Source: Hyphomicrobiales bacterium (lineage in GTDB: Bacteria; Pseudomonadota; Alphaproteobacteria; Rhizobiales; Rhizobiaceae). From it: a DNA stretch of 64,000 bases. Both the position numbers and the translations under genes were made by a program. The notes under the pieces are model-generated. The model did no database searches. It was given only the letters and a program-made list of their open reading frames with translations, and had not been told where the DNA came from. The stretch lies in contig UEIJ01000020.1 in assembly GCA_900470195.1 (NCBI GenBank), forward strand, positions 62,001-126,000. Direction: 5' to 3'. Below, piece after piece: positions 34,670 to 43,855 of the stretch (position 1 is its first letter; each line of letters begins with the position of its first letter).

Positions 34670-34997
34670 CGTATCTCCTTCGAAAGCCCCCAATCGAAGA
34701 AGATGGGGGAACTTAATCACAGCTTTGACAAAAATAAATAGACATTTTGTACCATTGTTAGAAAATCCGCCGAACAATATCGCCCACAGGTTGAAAGCCA
34801 TTATCTTTCGGAACGCTCCCCCGCTGGCCGTCGCGTAGCCAATCAATTAGATGCCGGATAAGCGAGGCCGCAATGTTAGCTTATCTGTGGGTGCGGGCCA
34901 CCCAACGATCCTACAAAAATTTCAGTATTTTCTGAAAATTAGAGATTTATATTATGGGGTTGCTTTCTCCATGAGCGGGGTTATTGTTCGTCCCACT
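34670..34997. other. Centre of the divergent RNA locus, no supported protein gene
   Basis: This stretch separates the two mirrored RNA blocks. Visible structures are CCCCCAAT.../ATGGGGG (34688-34710), GATAAGC/GCTTATC (34858-34886), GGGTG/CACCC (34891-34905) and TTCAG/CTGAA (34920-34937). Reading frames of 67-87 codons on both strands lack ribosome sites and family features. It may hold promoters or start sites for short transcripts ending at the two flanking terminators. Confidence 0.5.
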
Positions 34998-34998
34998 T

Positions 34999-35053
34999 GG
35001 AGGAGGGAGTACCGCCCCAGCGCGCTAGACCGCTGCGGGGCGGTTTCTTTTTA
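34999..35053 (+). ncRNA. Terminator module preceded by GGAGGAGGGAG (possible sponge RNA end)
   Basis: GGAGGAGGGAG (34999-35009) can pair with the CCTCCTCC loops of the neighbouring RNAs over 8 bp. It is followed immediately by hairpin CCGCCCCAGCG/CGCTGCGGGGCGG (35012-35043) and TTTCTTTTT. The 5' end of such a transcript is not defined. An antagonist role is inference. Confidence 0.45.
35012..35053 (+). terminator. Intrinsic terminator upstream of anti-SD RNA copy R
   Basis: An 11-bp GC-rich stem (with a two-base bulge), an eight-base loop and a T-rich tail. It is the mirrored counterpart of the minus-strand terminator at 34631-34669. Confidence 0.85.
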
Positions 35054-35060
35054 GCTACCC

Positions 35061-35085
35061 GAAAATGCATATCTGCATTGCAAGG
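35061..35085 (+). repeat. Shared upstream element of the anti-SD RNA genes, copy R
   Basis: GAAAATGCATATCTGCATTG (plus strand) and flanks match the copy at 34595-34618 on the opposite strand. Its position relative to the terminator and the array is the same. Confidence 0.6.
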
Positions 35086-35091
35086 TTGCCC

Positions 35092-35120
35092 CTTGTAAGC
35101 GGCGCGCCATGTTCCTATTT
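35092..35120 (+). promoter_or_regulatory. Candidate promoter of anti-SD RNA copy R
   Basis: CTTGTA (35092-35097), 17-bp spacer, CTATTT (35115-35120). This resembles the alphaproteobacterial CTTGAC/CTATAT pattern and also heat-shock sigma sites. The predicted start near 35126 falls just before the first hairpin. Confidence 0.45.
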
Positions 35121-35125
35121 TTGGC

Positions 35126-35250
35126 TTGTTCGGTTTTACTCCTCCTCCCAAAAACCGAACCCAAAGCGCGATACTCCTCCTCCCAATCGCGCTTTATAGA
35201 TCCGCCCACTGCACACTCCTCCTCCCAGTGCAGTGGGCGTTCTCATTTCT
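35126..35250 (+). ncRNA. Anti-Shine-Dalgarno triple-hairpin small RNA ('cuckoo'/alpha-r14-like), copy R
   Basis: Three hairpins in a row each carry the identical loop ACTCCTCCTCCCA. Their stems are GTTCGGTTTT/AAAACCGAAC (35128-35160), AAAGCGCGAT/ATCGCGCTTT (35163-35195) and CGCCCACTGCAC/GTGCAGTGGGCG (35203-35239). The third is followed by TTCTCATTTCT, a weak T-rich tail. The middle stem is the same as that of copy L. Stems differ while loops are invariant, so the loops are the selected part. The RNA ends 113 bp before the GT-C-like gene and could alternatively be its 5' leader. Confidence 0.82.
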
Positions 35251-35362
35251 GGAACTCCTCTTCCTTTTTGAAATCAAGCTGGATTAAGCGGCTTTTCGCT
35301 ATTTCTGTAGTTTTAAGGGTTTGCCGATAATTTCTGCGCATGATGCACGAGAGTGGGGTTTC

Positions 35363-37042
35363 ATGTTCTTCGGCACGACCTTCAAAATGGCAAAAGCGCC
35401 ACTGTTAGGCGCCCCTCTGTTCTGGCTCGTCTTTGCGCTCCTCCTGCTGATCGTACTGCTGTCGTTGCAGCTTAATGCCCCTATCGGCCCCATGTACTGG
35501 GACAGCTACATCTATTTCGATGCGGCCCAGCGCATAAAGATGGGCCAAACTCCCAATGCAGATTTCTCCACACCGGTCGGACCGCTTGGCTATTACCTTT
35601 TTGCATGGGGACTGTCCCTGTTCCCCAAAGCGCAGCCGCTGTTGCTCGTTCAGTGGTCCATACTGATCGTTGCGGCCCCGCTGATGATCGGAGTGCTGAC
35701 CAAGCTTCATCCCCGGAACCGGACAACCGGATTTCTTATCCTTGTCCCATTTCTGGTTTTCGCGATCTTCCCCGCCAATACGCAGAGTTTTTATCCGTAT
35801 CCCGGTTTGGACGGTTTCGGTATTTATAACCGCCACACATCGCTTTTGCTTTACGTTCTCATGTGTGGACTGATGTTCATGCGTGATAGTGCGAAGCTCG
35901 CCCTGTTTTGCGCGGCGGCGATGGTCGCCCTGTTCCTGATGAAAATTACCGGCTTTCTCGCAGGCGGACTGTTCGGGCTTGCAGCACTTCTGGCTGGCCG
36001 GATTTCGGTCCGCCATGTTCTTCAAGCCACGGCCGTTGCTTCAGCCGCGCTGTCTGTTCTTGAGCTGCATAACGGGATTATCGGCGCTTATCTTCGCGAT
36101 ATCGCCACGTTGTTAGCATTGAATGAAGAGGCTCTGCTCCCACGGTTCCTGACGGTCATATCCTTGAAGCTCGACGTCATTCTGCCAGCTTCAATTCTTT
36201 TCCTGCTCCTTTTCTGGAACGAACAGCACCAAACCACCAGCGAACAAACCCGTTTCTTCGACAGGAGTTCCGTCTGGCTCGCTATCGGGCTTCTTGGCGG
36301 CATCATCCTTGAAACACAGAACACCGGAAGCCAGGAGTTTATTTTTCTTTGGCCCGTTTTGGTCATGATCTTTCAGCGGGTGCAGGTTCGCAGCCAGAAC
36401 TTCAAGATCGCTTTCACGGTACTGGCCGCTTTCTGCGTCATTCCAACTTTCGCCAAGGTTGCGCACAGGACCTTGCGCGCCGTCGCTGTGGCCCCGACTT
36501 ATGTTCAGCCGTTATTGCCGCAATTGAAGAACCTGGGTCAGGTGCTGACCCGGCCCGACTTCCTGCAGCGAGCAGAACTTTTCCAGTCCCATTACCCGGA
36601 GAACAATGCAGCCTATGACGCACTGGCCAAACAGGGACAGCTACCCAGTTGGCAGCTTTATTCGGAAATTGACTTTCAGGTTTTCTGGCTGCTTTCTGCA
36701 AACCAGATGATAACGGACCTGAAATCCTTCGAGACGCAGAACAATATCCGCCTTCAAAGCATCATGTCGCTGGATTTCGTTAACCCGTTCGCCTGGATAT
36801 TGGATCGCGACGCCACGCGACATATCCAGATCGGCAACGATCCTTTCCGAACGGTGCCTGCTCTGTCTGAGGAAGCAAAAGCCGCCTTGGAAGCAACCGA
36901 CGGCATATTGCGTCCGAAATGTCCGACGACAACCAATCGTCTTGCCCTGCAAAGAATATACGAGGAAGCGCTACAGAACCGAACGGCTATCGCTTTGAAC
37001 CCGTGTTGGGATTTGCTGCTTCGTCCCGGTCTTGCTCCGTAA
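35363..37042 (+). CDS. Multi-spanning membrane glycosyltransferase-like protein (GT-C fold likely)
   Basis: A 559-residue membrane protein with about ten predicted helices and a long C-terminal soluble part (from about residue 365). The first extracytoplasmic loop contains YWDSYIYFDAAQRIKMGQTPNADFSTPVGPLGYYLF. This acidic-residue pattern is typical of GT-C glycosyltransferases (ArnT/PMT-like) that use lipid-linked sugars. It converges on a cluster that looks like a polyprenyl-phosphate-pentose pathway, making it a candidate transferase. GTGGGG precedes ATG 35363; 35387 is an alternative. I do not recognise the exact family. Confidence 0.7.
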   Translation: MFFGTTFKMAKAPLLGAPLFWLVFALLLLIVLLSLQLNAPIGPMYWDSYIYFDAAQRIKMGQTPNADFSTPVGPLGYYLFAWGLSLFPKAQPLLLVQWSILIVAAPLMIGVLTKLHPRNRTTGFLILVPFLVFAIFPANTQSFYPYPGLDGFGIYNRHTSLLLYVLMCGLMFMRDSAKLALFCAAAMVALFLMKITGFLAGGLFGLAALLAGRISVRHVLQATAVASAALSVLELHNGIIGAYLRDIATLLALNEEALLPRFLTVISLKLDVILPASILFLLLFWNEQHQTTSEQTRFFDRSSVWLAIGLLGGIILETQNTGSQEFIFLWPVLVMIFQRVQVRSQNFKIAFTVLAAFCVIPTFAKVAHRTLRAVAVAPTYVQPLLPQLKNLGQVLTRPDFLQRAELFQSHYPENNAAYDALAKQGQLPSWQLYSEIDFQVFWLLSANQMITDLKSFETQNNIRLQSIMSLDFVNPFAWILDRDATRHIQIGNDPFRTVPALSEEAKAALEATDGILRPKCPTTTNRLALQRIYEEALQNRTAIALNPCWDLLLRPGLAP

Positions 37043-37053
37043 TCAGAAACAGA

Positions 37054-38469
37054 TCACCTGATCTGAGCCTTGACGAAATCCCGGACAATCCGGACGATAC
37101 CGCGTGAAAGCACTTCATCCAGCGCTTTAATGAACGCATCCACGTGCTCACGCCCGCAGATCAGCGGCGGCTCAAGACGAATGACATTTCGATTATATTC
37201 GGTAAAGGCGACCAGAACGCCGTGATCGCGCAGCAGATGGCTGCCGATGAAGCCGGGAAGCGAACCTTTCAGCTTTTCATCCAGCATCCCCAGAACAGGG
37301 CGCAACACAGCCGGCATGGTCTGGGAAAAATCATGGAATTCCAGTCCCACCATCATCCCCTTCCCGCGCACGTCTTTCACAAGCGCGGGATAGCGGCTCT
37401 GCAAGTCGCGCAGCCTCTCCAGAAGATAATCCCCAACATCGGCTGCGTTATCGATGAGATGTTCGTCGTACAGGACATTCAGGGCTTCAATCGACGTGAC
37501 GCACGCTTCGCCGATACCGCCAAAAGTTGCCATGGCATGGATCATTGCTGTCTTGGGCGACCCGTAAGCCTTCATATAAATGTCGCGACGGGCGATCATC
37601 GCGGCCATCGCCGTCTTTCCCCCGCCCAGCGATTTCGCCAGCGCAGTGACGTCCGGTATGACGCCATAATGCTCGAAAGCATAGAATTTCCCCGTCCGCC
37701 CCAATCCGCACTGCACTTCATCGGCAACCCAGATCACACCATACTGGTCGCAAAGGCCGCGTAGTTTCTGCCAGAATTCTATATCAGCCTGAATGATGCC
37801 GCCGCCGCCCTGCACCGTCTCCAGCACGATCACCCCGATTTCAGGGTCCGAACGAAACGCGTTTTCAACGGCAGCAATGTCACCGAAGGGAACCCGAACG
37901 GTGTTGTCTACAAGCTTGAATTCGCTGCGATAAAGCCCGCCATCGGTGATGGACAGAACGCCCTTGGTTTTGCCGTGGAACGAATTTTCCGCATAGACGA
38001 CCTTCGTTTTTCTAGGACCAGCGGCACGTTCTGCGACCTTCATCGCCGCTTCCATGGCTTCGGAACCAGAGGACCCCAGAAACACCATATCCAGATCGCC
38101 CGGCGAGCAGGCCGCAATGTCATAAGCAAGAGCGGTCGCATATTGCGACATGAAGGCGATCGCGATCTCGTGGCGCATCTCTTCCTGGAATTGGCGACGT
38201 GCTTCGAGAATACGCGGATGATTATGGCCGAAAGCCAGCGATCCGAAACCGCCGAAGAAATCGAGAATAGGGCGCCCGTTCTGATCGTAATAATACATGC
38301 CTTCAGCACGTTCGATCTTCACCTTGTGAAAGCCGAGCAGCTTCATGAAATGAAGCTGACCCGGATTGAGGTGGGCGGTGAAAAGCTCCGTAATCTGCGG
38401 CAGATCGAGCGCCTTTGCATCGCTGACGGTCAGCAGTTTCGGCTTTGGCGTTGCGTTGGTCCTGGTCAT
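37054..38469 (-). CDS. Class III PLP-dependent aminotransferase
   Basis: A 471-residue fold-type-I aminotransferase of the omega-amino group. It has the PLP phosphate site FLGSSGSEAMEAAMKVA, the cofactor Asp in VIWVADEVQCGLGRTG and the Schiff-base Lys in ALAKSLGGGKTAMAAM. The substrate is unknown. It is last in the minus-strand cluster with the reductase, flippase, DprE1-like oxidase and UbiA fusion (9 bp after the reductase). It could therefore aminate a keto-sugar intermediate, although class III enzymes more often act on omega-amino acids. It starts MTRTNATPKPKLL. Confidence 0.88.
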   Translation of the reverse strand: MTRTNATPKPKLLTVSDAKALDLPQITELFTAHLNPGQLHFMKLLGFHKVKIERAEGMYYYDQNGRPILDFFGGFGSLAFGHNHPRILEARRQFQEEMRHEIAIAFMSQYATALAYDIAACSPGDLDMVFLGSSGSEAMEAAMKVAERAAGPRKTKVVYAENSFHGKTKGVLSITDGGLYRSEFKLVDNTVRVPFGDIAAVENAFRSDPEIGVIVLETVQGGGGIIQADIEFWQKLRGLCDQYGVIWVADEVQCGLGRTGKFYAFEHYGVIPDVTALAKSLGGGKTAMAAMIARRDIYMKAYGSPKTAMIHAMATFGGIGEACVTSIEALNVLYDEHLIDNAADVGDYLLERLRDLQSRYPALVKDVRGKGMMVGLEFHDFSQTMPAVLRPVLGMLDEKLKGSLPGFIGSHLLRDHGVLVAFTEYNRNVIRLEPPLICGREHVDAFIKALDEVLSRGIVRIVRDFVKAQIR

Positions 38470-38477
38470 TTCTGCCC

Positions 38478-39488
38478 CTATGCCGTGTCAAAAGCCCGCG
38501 CACCCGAGGATGCTGCCCCGATTTTCCTGCGATATTCGCTATAGGCTGCGATCAGCATGTCCTCATCGCGATATTGCGGCACCCAACCAAGTTCGCGCTC
38601 GCCCTTTGAAACATCCAGAACGCACATTTCGTCCGCAATCAGATACTGTTCCGGATCCATGATCGGCATGTTCATCCAGTCGAGCAGGTCCAGTGTCCGC
38701 TTCACCGCCCAGGCGGGCGTGGGCAACAGAACAGAATTTGACCCTGCGTGACGAATAAGATCACCGAGCAGTTTGCGGACGGACGGCGGATTGAGCGAGC
38801 CGAGATTATAGACCTCGTTGGGGACGCCAGCCTTGAAAGCGGCACGCGCTGCCTCTGCGCAGTCGAACACCGAAATAAACTGATAGGGATTTTTGCCCGA
38901 ACCGATCATTGGGACCGGCAAATTGTTATCTATCAGCTTGAACAGCTTTTCCAGAATGCCGAGGCGTCCGGGACCAATGATAAGACGAGGACGAAACAGG
39001 CAAATATTCATGCCCCGTTCGCGCCACTCAACGGCAAGTTCTTCGGTCTTCAGCTTGGAAAGCCCGTACTCGCCGAGCGGCTTGCAGGGATGGTCTTCCT
39101 TCTGCGGCCAAGTATAGTTGTGCCCATACACCATGTCGGTGGTGAAGTGGATCAGCTTGTTCGCCCCTGCCGCATCCATCGCCCTGATGATGTTTTCCGT
39201 CCCGTAATAATTGACGGAAAAAAAGAAATCATGCCGTTTTGCCCGGACCTGTATCGGCGAGAGCATCTTGGCGGACAGATTGTAAACCACGTCATCAGCG
39301 CGAATGCCTAGCCTGCGGATTGCTTCCGGATCGGTTACATCGGTCGCGACAAAGGCTGCATCGGCATAGTGCGGTAGATCGCTCTTCACGATATCCGCGA
39401 CGATGACTTCGTGGCCGTCGGCAAGAAGTTTCGGGGCGAGATAGCGTCCGACAAAGCCATCGCCGCCGAAAATTACGTGTCTCATCAT
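38478..39488 (-). CDS. NAD-dependent epimerase/reductase (extended SDR)
   Basis: A 336-residue extended short-chain dehydrogenase. The Rossmann motif is altered to GGDGFVG (usually GGTGFIG), and the catalytic Y-x3-K is in GEYGLSKLKTEE, with upstream TTDMVYG. In the lipid-pentose context it could reduce the 2'-keto intermediate made by the DprE1-like oxidase (the role of DprE2 in mycobacteria), but it belongs to a different SDR branch. ATGs at 39488 and 39485 are both possible. It lies 10 bp after the SMR-like gene. Confidence 0.85.
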   Translation of the reverse strand: MMRHVIFGGDGFVGRYLAPKLLADGHEVIVADIVKSDLPHYADAAFVATDVTDPEAIRRLGIRADDVVYNLSAKMLSPIQVRAKRHDFFFSVNYYGTENIIRAMDAAGANKLIHFTTDMVYGHNYTWPQKEDHPCKPLGEYGLSKLKTEELAVEWRERGMNICLFRPRLIIGPGRLGILEKLFKLIDNNLPVPMIGSGKNPYQFISVFDCAEAARAAFKAGVPNEVYNLGSLNPPSVRKLLGDLIRHAGSNSVLLPTPAWAVKRTLDLLDWMNMPIMDPEQYLIADEMCVLDVSKGERELGWVPQYRDEDMLIAAYSEYRRKIGAASSGARAFDTA

Positions 39489-39498
39489 ACCGCCCCGT

Positions 39499-39921
39499 TC
39501 AACCTTGCGTCTGCTGGCTAACACCCGTATCCGCCTGCGGTTCGGACGATTTGCCGCTTTGCGCGATCAGCACCGTCCCGATGCAGATGAATGCGATGCC
39601 CGCGATCTTGTATGCACCCAGTTCCTCCTTGAACAAAAGCCAGGCGAAGAGCGCGACTGCCACATATGCAAGACTGAGGAATGGATAGGCGAAGGAAAGG
39701 TCCACCTTCGACAGCACGTAAAGATGCGATGCCATCGAGATCACAAAGGTCAGCAGCCCCGCAAAAACCCAAGGGTGGAACACGATCTGGAATATGCGCT
39801 GGATAATTGTTTCAGCGGAAAAACTGATCGGGCTGAGCGACAGCATGCCATATTTCAACATCAGCTGCGCCGCAGCATTGGTCATGACTGTGAACAGGAT
39901 AAAGGGAATATATTTCATCAC
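39499..39921 (-). CDS. SMR/EamA-type four-helix transporter, ArnE/ArnF-like flippase subunit
   Basis: A 140-residue protein with four membrane helices. The features are AAAQLMLKYGML in helix 1, SKVDLSFAYPFLSLAYVAVALFAWLLFKEEL in helices 3-4 and a polar C-terminus. The pattern matches ArnE/ArnF and related small transporters that flip undecaprenyl-phosphate-aminoarabinose. Its position between the DprE1-like oxidase and the reductase fits transport of a lipid-linked pentose across the inner membrane. The role is inferred; AGGAA precedes the start. Confidence 0.78.
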   Translation of the reverse strand: MMKYIPFILFTVMTNAAAQLMLKYGMLSLSPISFSAETIIQRIFQIVFHPWVFAGLLTFVISMASHLYVLSKVDLSFAYPFLSLAYVAVALFAWLLFKEELGAYKIAGIAFICIGTVLIAQSGKSSEPQADTGVSQQTQG

Positions 39922-39926
39922 GTTTC

Positions 39927-41246
39927 CTAACCTGCCTCACCGAGCGTCAAAGCCGTGCGGCGCCAGAAATTGGAATTGAAAGCCCTGTCGCGAAAAATCT
40001 CGAAATCACGCCAGCGCGGATAACTTGCAGCAAAAACCTCCGCACTCATCCGCTGATCCTTGTAGGAATTTACGCGACCACCGGCCTCGACGGTCAGTCG
40101 GTCCAACCGGTCCAGTAATTCCAGCGTTCTCTGACCACGATTGGGAAAATCCATGGTCAGTGTATATCCCGGCATTGGAAACGACATGAGACCGGGAGAC
40201 TTTACCGATCCGAAACGTTTGAGCACCGTCAGGAAGGAAACCTGCCCGGCAGAGCGGCTTGCCTCCAGCATCTCAGGAATGACCTTTCGGGCTGCGTCGA
40301 AGGGAATAACGCTTTGGTGCTGGTAAAGCCCAGCCGGGCCATAAAGCCTGTTCCAGTTTCTGATACTGTCGAGGGGATAAAAGAAGTTTTGATATGGGAT
40401 TCTATGCGTCGTTTTCAGAAGCATCTTGCGCCGAAAATAGGCCGCATTGAACAATGACACGCTTGCCCTGTTCAACGCCGAGAATGGCAATTCAAAAGGC
40501 ACACCAAACCGCGCCGCTCTCGAAATATATGTGCCAGCAGGCCGGGCGGCATGATTGCCCACCATCAGCAGGCCCCGGCCATCGGAAAGCTGATCGACCC
40601 AGGCAACGGCATATTCATTTTCGCGATCCGCGGCTTCTGCCATATCGAAATATGAATCGAGATTAGCGAAAGACAGAATCTTTTCCTCAATATCGAGGCC
40701 ACCGACGCGCATGAGCCGGATCGTTGCGCGAAGGATCAATCCGGTCAGTCCCATTCCGCCGATTGTTGCGTGAAACAGACCAACGTTTTCCGTATCTGAG
40801 CATCGGTAGTGGTCACCATCGGAGCGACGCAGGTCCAGTTCTTTGACGTGACACCCGAAGGTTCCTCGCAGATGGTGGTTCTTGCCATGCACGTCATTGG
40901 CGATGGCGCCGCCGAGTGTGACAAACTGGGTGCCCGGCGTGACGGGCAGGAAATAACCATGCGGCGCGACATGCGCGATGATCTCACTCAAAAGCACACC
41001 GCTTCCGGCCGTCAGCGATCCCGTGTTGGGATCGAAGTGCAGTATCCTCTTTCGGGCCTGCATGGGCGCGAGGAAGCCCGCATCGTTATGGCAGCTGTCG
41101 CCATAGGAACAGCCATTTCCAAACGGCAACAGGGTCGCCCCTCCGGACAAGGCATCGGCGAAATCGGCCTCCAGCGTGTCCAGCGGAAGAAAGCGCCGCC
41201 TCCGCCGGTCAACACGCCCGAAACTGTCGAAAGACCGTTCCATCAT
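39927..41246 (-). CDS. FAD-binding oxidase, decaprenylphosphoryl-ribose 2'-epimerase subunit DprE1-like
   Basis: A 439-residue FAD/PCMH-type oxidoreductase. The flavin-binding strand LPFGNGCSYGDSC and the motif PGTQFVTLGGAIANDVHGKNHH are very close to the DprE1 signature around the flavin site. In mycobacteria DprE1 oxidises the 2' hydroxyl of decaprenylphosphoryl ribose, the first half of conversion to arabinose. Here it overlaps the UbiA-fusion gene by 4 bp. A related set in Azorhizobium (noeC/H/O region) arabinosylates Nod factors, so the family is known in Hyphomicrobiales. Confidence 0.85.
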   Translation of the reverse strand: MMERSFDSFGRVDRRRRRFLPLDTLEADFADALSGGATLLPFGNGCSYGDSCHNDAGFLAPMQARKRILHFDPNTGSLTAGSGVLLSEIIAHVAPHGYFLPVTPGTQFVTLGGAIANDVHGKNHHLRGTFGCHVKELDLRRSDGDHYRCSDTENVGLFHATIGGMGLTGLILRATIRLMRVGGLDIEEKILSFANLDSYFDMAEAADRENEYAVAWVDQLSDGRGLLMVGNHAARPAGTYISRAARFGVPFELPFSALNRASVSLFNAAYFRRKMLLKTTHRIPYQNFFYPLDSIRNWNRLYGPAGLYQHQSVIPFDAARKVIPEMLEASRSAGQVSFLTVLKRFGSVKSPGLMSFPMPGYTLTMDFPNRGQRTLELLDRLDRLTVEAGGRVNSYKDQRMSAEVFAASYPRWRDFEIFRDRAFNSNFWRRTALTLGEAG

Positions 41247-42682
41247 CGCATTCCAGCGACGAGAAGCAATGCCGCGCCAAGCGCGATGACAACCTGGCTG
41301 CGCCAGTCCTTCGCCATGAAGAGAACCGGATCGTCATCCATATCGCCCCGATGCGCCAATATCCATACGCGGACGTTCATGTAGAGCACCATCGGGCCGA
41401 GCGGCCATATCAGCCAGGGATAGGTATAGAGCGTCTTGACCGCATCGCTATTGATATAAAGGGCCAGAACCAGTGCCGCGGTAAACGCGGCGGCGACCCC
41501 GCATTGACCGACGATATCACGATCTTCCGGGCGGTAACCTCGCCCGGCAATCCGGTCCATTTCCGTTGCTATCGCGCCGTCCAATTCAACATAACGCTTC
41601 GCCAATGCGAGCGAGAGGAAGAAAAACATGGCAAAGGCCATCAGCCAGAAAGACGGCGGAACATGTGAGGCAGCCGATCCGCCCAACAGCCGCAAGCTGT
41701 AAAGCCCTGCGAGACAAATCACGTCGCCCAGCAACATGCGCTTCAAGGCAAATGTATAGGCGGTGGTGAAAACCAGATAGGTGACGATCGCAAGCGTGAA
41801 AGCAGCTGGCAGGAAGAAACAGACGACCGCCGTCAAGAGCAGCAACAGAGCCACGACACCGAGGCCGAAAGGAATGGATATCTGTCCGCTCGCAAAGGGC
41901 CGCTGATTTTTCCGGGCATGTCTCCGGTCAACCGGAAGATCGATAATGTCATTGATGATATAGATTGCAGATGCTGTCGCAGAAAAAGCGACGAACGCCA
42001 GACAAACGGCGATGAACACGTCCAGCTTCACTATATCATGAGCCAAAGTAGCCGGAACAAAGACGAGCAGGTTCTTCAGCCATTGATGAACACGCAGCAT
42101 CCGCACGTAGGTTCGGAGAGTCGGTTTCCCGGCATCGAAAAGTTGAGAACTCGTTCGCTTCTGGAACTGAGCCGCCGCCCGATCAGGCGCGACCACGATC
42201 GCTTGTCGAGCCTCATCGAAAACCGGCAAATCCTCGCGATCATTTCCCGCATAATCGAACCCATGTCGCCCATAGCGCTCCACCAGCAGATCGGCCTTGC
42301 TTGTTGCGGAGAGGTTCTTCGCTGCGGAAGTTGAATAGACAGCGTTAAAAATACCAAGCTCCGACGCGACAGCCTTGGCCAGCGGCTCGGCAGCCGCCGT
42401 CACCAGCACCAATATCCGCCCGGATGCATGTTCTGCGCGCAGAAAATTCAGAAATTCTGCCCGATAAGGAAGCCGCGAAGCATCCAGTGTCACACGATCA
42501 GCTACCTGTTGCTTGAGATATGCCTTTCCTGAGAAAAGCCAGACCGGCAACATGAAGACGAACAGAATGTTCTTCTTCAGAAGAAGAAAAATGCCCTCCC
42601 ACAGCAGATCGGTCGAAACCAGAGTTCCGTCCAGATCGACTGCCAGCGGCACATCCTTGCTGCCCTGCCCCCGCACGTCCAT
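41243..42682 (-). CDS. HAD phosphatase-UbiA prenyltransferase fusion (polyprenyl-phosphate phosphoribosyltransferase-like)
   Basis: A 479-residue two-domain protein. The N-terminal HAD domain has the nucleophile motif VDLDGTL (about residue 17) and DYAGNDREDLPVF as the acidic motif. The C-terminal UbiA domain (about 195-479) has about eight helices and the two prenyl-diphosphate motifs NDIIDLPVDRRHARKNQRP and LAKRYVELD. UbiA members next to DprE1 homologues transfer phosphoribose from PRPP to polyprenyl phosphate. The fused HAD domain could remove the 5-phosphate, done by a separate enzyme in mycobacteria. It is the first gene of this cluster. Confidence 0.87.
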   Translation of the reverse strand: MDVRGQGSKDVPLAVDLDGTLVSTDLLWEGIFLLLKKNILFVFMLPVWLFSGKAYLKQQVADRVTLDASRLPYRAEFLNFLRAEHASGRILVLVTAAAEPLAKAVASELGIFNAVYSTSAAKNLSATSKADLLVERYGRHGFDYAGNDREDLPVFDEARQAIVVAPDRAAAQFQKRTSSQLFDAGKPTLRTYVRMLRVHQWLKNLLVFVPATLAHDIVKLDVFIAVCLAFVAFSATASAIYIINDIIDLPVDRRHARKNQRPFASGQISIPFGLGVVALLLLLTAVVCFFLPAAFTLAIVTYLVFTTAYTFALKRMLLGDVICLAGLYSLRLLGGSAASHVPPSFWLMAFAMFFFLSLALAKRYVELDGAIATEMDRIAGRGYRPEDRDIVGQCGVAAAFTAALVLALYINSDAVKTLYTYPWLIWPLGPMVLYMNVRVWILAHRGDMDDDPVLFMAKDWRSQVVIALGAALLLVAGMR

Positions 42683-42852
42683 TTTCAGCCCTTTTCCACC
42701 CGAGCCTCTCTTGTAACGAGACGGTGACAGAAGCCAAATGAAAAATGAACTTTTTCGATGTAGATTGCGCGAAACTCGCGTTTTGAGCGTGGAGCGCCTT
42801 AAGCCCGAATGTGCGCACGGCGCTCCAGTTCCAAAACAAATCCAGAGTCTCG

Positions 42853-43842
<990 letters not shown>

Positions 43843-43855
43843 TCATCACCAGTGG

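Noticed and set aside
34583-35054. Reading frames of 87 aa (minus, 34583-34846) and 67 aa (plus, 34851-35054) in the RNA locus.
   Set aside because: Both run through terminator hairpins, lack ribosome sites and have no family pattern.
34441-35239. The repeated GGGAGGAGG/CCTCCTCCC blocks as a CRISPR array or simple tandem repeat.
   Set aside because: Spacings are uneven, each block is a hairpin with its own stem, and the two sets lie on opposite strands; they are structured RNAs.
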